This document shows positions 60,169 to 64,000 of a stretch of DNA of 64,000 bases, piece by piece. Both the position numbers and the translations under genes were made by a program. The first letter of the stretch is position 1; each line of letters opens with the position of its first letter. The stretch is from Hyphomicrobiales bacterium (GTDB taxonomy: Bacteria; Pseudomonadota; Alphaproteobacteria; Rhizobiales; Beijerinckiaceae), in contig JAGXAN010000002.1 of the NCBI GenBank assembly GCA_019075865.1, positions 186,001-250,000 of the forward strand, written 5' to 3'. Under the pieces are notes generated by a model. The model had not been told where the DNA came from and did no database searches. It saw only the letters and a program-made list of their open reading frames with translations.

Positions 60169-61110
60169 GTGTCGGATTCGATTTTGCAGCAACCGCAACA
60201 AGGCGTCGAAAGACCGGGGTCGCGCTGGAGGGCGAGGCTGCGCACCCAATGGCCCGCCGCCATTGCGCTTCTGCCCGCGGCCCTGATCTTGCTGGTGGTT
60301 TACATCGGCACCATGGTGTGGACGTTGCGGCTGTCGTTCACCAGTTCCAAAATGCTGCCTGTGATGGATTTTGTCGGCTGGAATCAATATTTCCGCCTGT
60401 TCAATACCGAGCGCTTCATCATCTCGATCGACAATATCTGGGTGTTTGGCGTGCTTTTCATTCCCGGTGCACTCGTCTGCGGATTTATGCTGGCGGTTTT
60501 CATCGACCAGCGCGTGCGCGCCGAGGGCCTGTTGCGCACGATTTTTTTATACCCCTACGCCCTGTCTTTCATCGTTACGGGGCTGGTCTGGCAATGGTTT
60601 CTCAACCCGACCCTTGGCCTGCAAAAGGTCATCCATGACCTGGGCTTTCCGCATTTTCAATTTGACTGGATCGTCCAACCGACGCGGGTTGTCTATACGC
60701 TGGTGATTGCTGGCATCTGGCAGGCTTCGGGCCTGGTGATGGCGATATTGCTGGCCGGTTTGCGCGGCATTGACGCCGAATTGTGGAAAGCCACCAAGAT
60801 TGATGCCATACCGGCCTGGCGGGTATACTTCTCGATTATCCTGCCCATGTTGTCGCCGATGATTGCAACCGCCAGCGTGCTGCTCGCGGTTTCGGTGGCC
60901 AAGCTTTATGACCTCGTGGTCGCCATGACCAATGGTGGCCCCGGCCTGTCCTCGGAAGTGCCGGCCAAGTTCGTCATGGACAATTTCTTTGAGCGCTCCA
61001 ACGTCGGGCTGGGTTCAGCGGCAGCGAGTGTGCTGCTGGTGTCGGTCATCGTCATTCTCTCGCCGTGGATCTATTCGCAATATTTCCGTCGCCAGGGGGG
61101 GCGCAAATGA
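60169..61110 (+). CDS. gtsB: Sugar ABC transporter permease, GtsB-like
   Basis: The 313-aa product has six membrane helices and an EAA loop (DAELWKATKIDAIPAWRVYFSIILPML). The N-terminus is polar (SDSILQQPQQGVERPG). GTG at 60169, behind AGAGGGGG, is preferred to GTGs at 60139 and 60163. The stop overlaps the next gene by ATGA. Confidence 0.9.
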   Translation: MSDSILQQPQQGVERPGSRWRARLRTQWPAAIALLPAALILLVVYIGTMVWTLRLSFTSSKMLPVMDFVGWNQYFRLFNTERFIISIDNIWVFGVLFIPGALVCGFMLAVFIDQRVRAEGLLRTIFLYPYALSFIVTGLVWQWFLNPTLGLQKVIHDLGFPHFQFDWIVQPTRVVYTLVIAGIWQASGLVMAILLAGLRGIDAELWKATKIDAIPAWRVYFSIILPMLSPMIATASVLLAVSVAKLYDLVVAMTNGGPGLSSEVPAKFVMDNFFERSNVGLGSAAASVLLVSVIVILSPWIYSQYFRRQGGRK

Positions 61111-61994
61111 CGCAAATGGTCGAGCCATCCGGCCCCATGCCGCACCGGTTCAGTTGGGCGCGGCTTGGCATTTATCTGGTGCTGGGCATTGCCGCCTTCT
61201 TTTTCCTGATTCCGCTCTGGGTCACGTTGATGACCTCGTTCAAGACCATGGCGGAAATCCGCTTTGGCAATATTCTGGCCTGGCCCGGGCATTTCACCGT
61301 TGCACCCTGGGGCAAGGCCTGGTCATCGGCTTGCACCGGCCTGGCCTGCACCGGAATCAAAATCGGCTTCTGGAACTCGGTTCGCATTCTCGTGCCTTCG
61401 GTGATCATCTCCATCTTTGTCGGCGCGATCACCGGTTATGTCATTGCCTTTTACAAAGTCCCCGGCGCGCGGGTCGGCTTTTCCATCCTGCTGATCGGTG
61501 CTTTCATCCCCTATCAGGTGTTTCTCTATCCGCTGGTGCGGATATTCTCATCTCTGGGGCTTTACGGCACGTTGCCTTGCATCATCATTGTGCACGTCAT
61601 GTTTGGCCTGCCGTTGATGTCCTTGCTGTTTCGTAATTTTTACAGCGCGTTGCCGATTGAATTGTTCAACGCGGCACGGGTGGATGGTGCCGGCTTTGTC
61701 ACCATCTTTCGGCACGTGATCCTGCCCATGTCGACGCCGATCATCATTGTTGCGACCATTTTGCAGGTCACCGGCATCTGGAATGATTTCATTCTGGGGC
61801 TGACATTCGCCGGACGGGACAATTGGCCCATGACCGTTCAACTGAACAATATCGTCTCCTCTACCACGGGTGAGGCGGCCTATAATGTGAATATGGCGGC
61901 AACCATTCTCACGGCCGCTGTGCCCCTTTGCGTCTATTTGATTTCCGGTCGTTGGTTCGTTCGCGGCATTGCTGCGGGCGCGGTGAAAGGCTGA
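61107..61994 (+). CDS. gtsC: Sugar ABC transporter permease, GtsC-like
   Basis: The 295-aa second permease has six helices and the MalG-type EAA loop (PIELFNAARVDGAGFVTIFRHVILPM). A double Cys stretch (SACTGLACTGI) in the first periplasmic loop is seen in other GtsC proteins. The ATG at 61107 overlaps the gtsB stop. The ATPase gene starts 3 bp after its end. Confidence 0.92.
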   Translation: MTQMVEPSGPMPHRFSWARLGIYLVLGIAAFFFLIPLWVTLMTSFKTMAEIRFGNILAWPGHFTVAPWGKAWSSACTGLACTGIKIGFWNSVRILVPSVIISIFVGAITGYVIAFYKVPGARVGFSILLIGAFIPYQVFLYPLVRIFSSLGLYGTLPCIIIVHVMFGLPLMSLLFRNFYSALPIELFNAARVDGAGFVTIFRHVILPMSTPIIIVATILQVTGIWNDFILGLTFAGRDNWPMTVQLNNIVSSTTGEAAYNVNMAATILTAAVPLCVYLISGRWFVRGIAAGAVKG

Positions 61995-61997
61995 TCC

Positions 61998-63092
61998 ATG
62001 GGTTCGATCAACATAAAAGACATTGCCATCGGTTTTGGCGAGGTAAAGATTTTTGAGCACATGTCGTTGGACATCGCCAAGGGCGAATTCATCGTTCTGC
62101 TCGGCCCGTCCGGTTGCGGAAAATCGACCCTGCTCAACGCCATCGCCGGCCTTCTGGAAGTGCGCGCCGGCCAAATATGGATCGACGGCAAAAACGTCAC
62201 CTGGGCCGAGCCAAAAGATCGCGGCATAGCGATGGTTTTTCAATCCTATTCACTCTATCCGCGCATGGTGGTTGAACAAAACCTGTCATTCGGGTTGCGC
62301 ATTGCGGGATTGCCGAAGGCAGAAATTGCGGCGCGGGTGCAAAAGGCCGCCAAGCTCTTGCAACTGGAACCGCTGCTGCACCGCCGACCGGCCGAGCTTT
62401 CCGGCGGCCAACGCCAGCGCGTCGCCATCGGGCGTGCCTTGGTGCGCAATGTTGATGTGTTCCTGTTCGACGAACCGCTCTCCAACCTCGACGCCAAATT
62501 GCGCAATGAATTGCGTGTGGAGATCAAGAAGCTGCATCAAAATCTCGGCAATACCATGATTTATGTGACCCATGATCAAGTCGAGGCGCTGACCTTGGCC
62601 GATCGCATTGCCATTATGGACAAGGGCGTGATTCAGCAGCTTGCCAGCCCGCACGACATTTACCACAACCCCGCCAACCTGTTTGTCGCGGGTTTCATCG
62701 GCGCGCCGGTCATGAACTTCCTGGACGGAAAAATAGTGCGCGAGAATGGCAGCACCCATTTTATCGGCGATGACGGCGTCAGCATCGATCTGGGCGCGGC
62801 GCCATTGCCCGCCCGCGAAAATCAGCCGGTGGTGCTGGGCCTTCGCCCCGAGCATATCAGCCTTGTCGCTTCGGGCGGGGCTGGCACCGTTGCTGGCACG
62901 GTGGCCATAGTCGAACCCCTCGGCGCGGAGACGATTTTATGGACGGAAATTCCCGGCAAAACCGTCAGCGTGCGCGTGGATGGTGAAAGCACGATCAGAG
63001 CCGGTCAAAACCTCCATTTGCGATTTGACCCTGCCCATGCCCGCATATTCGACAAGGCAAGTGGCGATCGGCTGGTTGCGACGATTGCCTGA
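61998..63092 (+). CDS. MalK/UgpC-like sugar ABC transporter ATPase
   Basis: The 364-aa ATPase of the sugar importer has Walker A GPSGCGKST, signature LSGGQRQRVAIGRAL, Walker B FLFDEPLSNLDAKLR, the switch VTHDQVEALTLADR and a C-terminal OB-type MalK regulatory domain (LGLRPEHISL). It is the usual partner of two permeases and a binding protein. It is convergent with the LacI-type regulator after 18 bp. Confidence 0.93.
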   Translation: MGSINIKDIAIGFGEVKIFEHMSLDIAKGEFIVLLGPSGCGKSTLLNAIAGLLEVRAGQIWIDGKNVTWAEPKDRGIAMVFQSYSLYPRMVVEQNLSFGLRIAGLPKAEIAARVQKAAKLLQLEPLLHRRPAELSGGQRQRVAIGRALVRNVDVFLFDEPLSNLDAKLRNELRVEIKKLHQNLGNTMIYVTHDQVEALTLADRIAIMDKGVIQQLASPHDIYHNPANLFVAGFIGAPVMNFLDGKIVRENGSTHFIGDDGVSIDLGAAPLPARENQPVVLGLRPEHISLVASGGAGTVAGTVAIVEPLGAETILWTEIPGKTVSVRVDGESTIRAGQNLHLRFDPAHARIFDKASGDRLVATIA

Positions 63093-63110
63093 CCCCGAAT
63101 GTGCCAGCTA

Positions 63111-64000
63111 TCAACCAATGACGGCCGAGCTTAATCGTTCAACCATCGGGGCTTCCAGATACTGCGATCGCGGCTTGGCGATTTCCTCATGCCCCTGCAT
63201 GCAATCCAGCAGCAACCGGGCCGCCGCCGCGCCCAGCGCCGAACGCGGCTGATGAACCGTGGTCAAAGTCGGTTCGCAATACTCGGAATATTCAATATCA
63301 TCGAAGCCGACAACCGAAACATCCCTTGGCACCTTGACCCCGCTTTTTTGCACGGTTTTCAAGAAGCCGATGGCCATTTCGTCATTGGCGGCAAAAATCG
63401 CGGTCGGGCGTTGCTTCAGCGTCAAAAATTCGGTTGCTGCCAATGCGCCCGATTGAAAGGTGAAATCGCCCTCAAAACGCAGATGCGGCTTGCGTATGCC
63501 CGCTGCTTTCAAGCCATTGCCAAAGCCCGCGTCGCGCTGCTTGTCGAGAATGTTGGAGGCAGGGCCCGATATATAGGCAAAGCGCTTGTGCCCCAGCCCA
63601 ACCAGATATTGCGCCACTCTTTGCGCCGCAGCTTGATTGTCTATGCCCACCTGCGGCAGCGTGACATGTGGAATGAATTCGCAAACCGCCACCAGCGGCA
63701 CATTGGCCACATCCATTTGCCGGCCTTTGCCTTGCGGCACATGCCCGCACAACAACAGCACGCCATCGACCTGGCCAGAAAACACCAGATCGACGAAATG
63801 CGCCTCCTTGGCGGCGGAATTGGCAAGGTTGCCAATGATGATGCCATAGCCCGACCCCGACAGGGTCTTGTCTATGCCACGCAATACCTCGGCAAAAAAC
63901 GGGTTGGCAATGTCGGGCACCACCACCAGCACCAGCATGGTTTGGCGCGAGCGCAAATTTGCGGCCACTATGTTGCGCGTATAGGAAGTTTGCCGCACCG
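63111..64000 (-). CDS. LacI-family transcriptional regulator (5' end outside window)
   Basis: The visible 295 or so codons cover the sugar-sensing domain of a LacI/GalR regulator: LVLVVVPDIANPFFAEVLRGID, VDGVLLLCGHVP, YISGPASNILDKQRDAGF, AIFAANDEMAIGFLKT and DVSVVGFDDIEYSEYCEPTLTTVHQPRSALG (in parts). The hinge (VAANLRSRQT) is at the very edge, and the helix-turn-helix lies beyond 64000. The ORF's apparent GTG start is therefore not the true start. It probably controls the adjacent sugar importer through the palindrome at 58797-58810. Confidence 0.92.
   Translation of the reverse strand, partial: VRQTSYTRNIVAANLRSRQTMLVLVVVPDIANPFFAEVLRGIDKTLSGSGYGIIIGNLANSAAKEAHFVDLVFSGQVDGVLLLCGHVPQGKGRQMDVANVPLVAVCEFIPHVTLPQVGIDNQAAAQRVAQYLVGLGHKRFAYISGPASNILDKQRDAGFGNGLKAAGIRKPHLRFEGDFTFQSGALAATEFLTLKQRPTAIFAANDEMAIGFLKTVQKSGVKVPRDVSVVGFDDIEYSEYCEPTLTTVHQPRSALGAAAARLLLDCMQGHEEIAKPRSQYLEAPMVERLSSAVIG

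Overview
The window looks like chromosome of a GC-rich alphaproteobacterium, most likely of the Hyphomicrobiales (Rhizobiales). The reasons are the complete PhyR-NepR-EcfG general stress response module, two HWE-type histidine kinases, a giant cyclic beta-1,2-glucan synthase, an FNR/FixK-type anaerobox in front of a hydrogenase operon, and rhizobial-style urt/ure and sugar ABC gene layouts. Genus cannot be read from the sequence.

Layout. 1-7.8 kb: divergent [NiFe]-hydrogenase locus. On the minus strand are the maturation genes hypC, hupK, hypA and the start of hypB. On the plus strand are the protease hupD, a short HupH-like protein and an Isp-type hydrogenase in the order small subunit, isp1, large subunit, isp2. 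A perfect FNR/FixK box lies between the two arms. 7.8-10.1 kb: a YciB-like membrane protein and a ClC chloride channel. 10.1-15.1 kb: a PotABCD-like ABC importer plus an Asp/Glu/hydantoin racemase behind a near-perfect sigma-54 promoter. 15.3-16.4 kb: an Old Yellow Enzyme. 16.5-17.9 kb: a NiCoT metal transporter under an adenosylcobalamin riboswitch whose B12 box is followed by four more tandem copies of a 16-bp B12-box-like unit. 17.9-19.95 kb: two halves of IS5-type transposases flanking an AT-rich, membrane-anchored HNH nuclease gene that is foreign to its surroundings.

20-28 kb: a CHASE3/PAS/HWE kinase, class II fumarase, a decayed patch (Usp-tail and receiver-domain remnants), Dps, a SOUL protein and a set of small membrane and zinc-ribbon proteins. 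28.4-37 kb: cyclic glucan synthase. 37-42.5 kb: phyR, nepR, ecfG, an HWE kinase and small stress proteins. Between 25 and 41.3 kb I found eight exact GGAAC-N16-CGTT sites, each oriented towards a gene start (dps, holin-like, DUF883, zinc ribbon, DUF3309, phyR, nepR-ecfG, glycine-zipper lipoprotein). This stretch therefore reads as a physical cluster of the EcfG regulon together with its regulators.

42.8-47 kb: an exported hypothetical protein coupled to a duplicated Cys-motif protein, an ABC-F ATPase and a UDP-glucuronate 4-epimerase. 47-57.2 kb: one long urea locus, urtABCDE followed directly by ureDABCFG. It lies behind a sigma-54-like promoter with repeats and has no ureE. 57.3-58.7 kb: an NCS2 purine permease. 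58.8-64 kb: a glucose/mannose-type ABC importer with a LacI-family regulator cut by the window edge and a LacI-type palindrome before the binding-protein gene.

How it fits together: two nickel enzymes (hydrogenase and urease) share the window, while the metal transporter is B12-controlled and so more likely carries cobalt. Three nitrogen-scavenging units (hydantoin/allantoin-type importer and racemase, urea uptake and hydrolysis, purine permease) suggest a purine-to-ammonia theme, two of them with sigma-54-type promoters.
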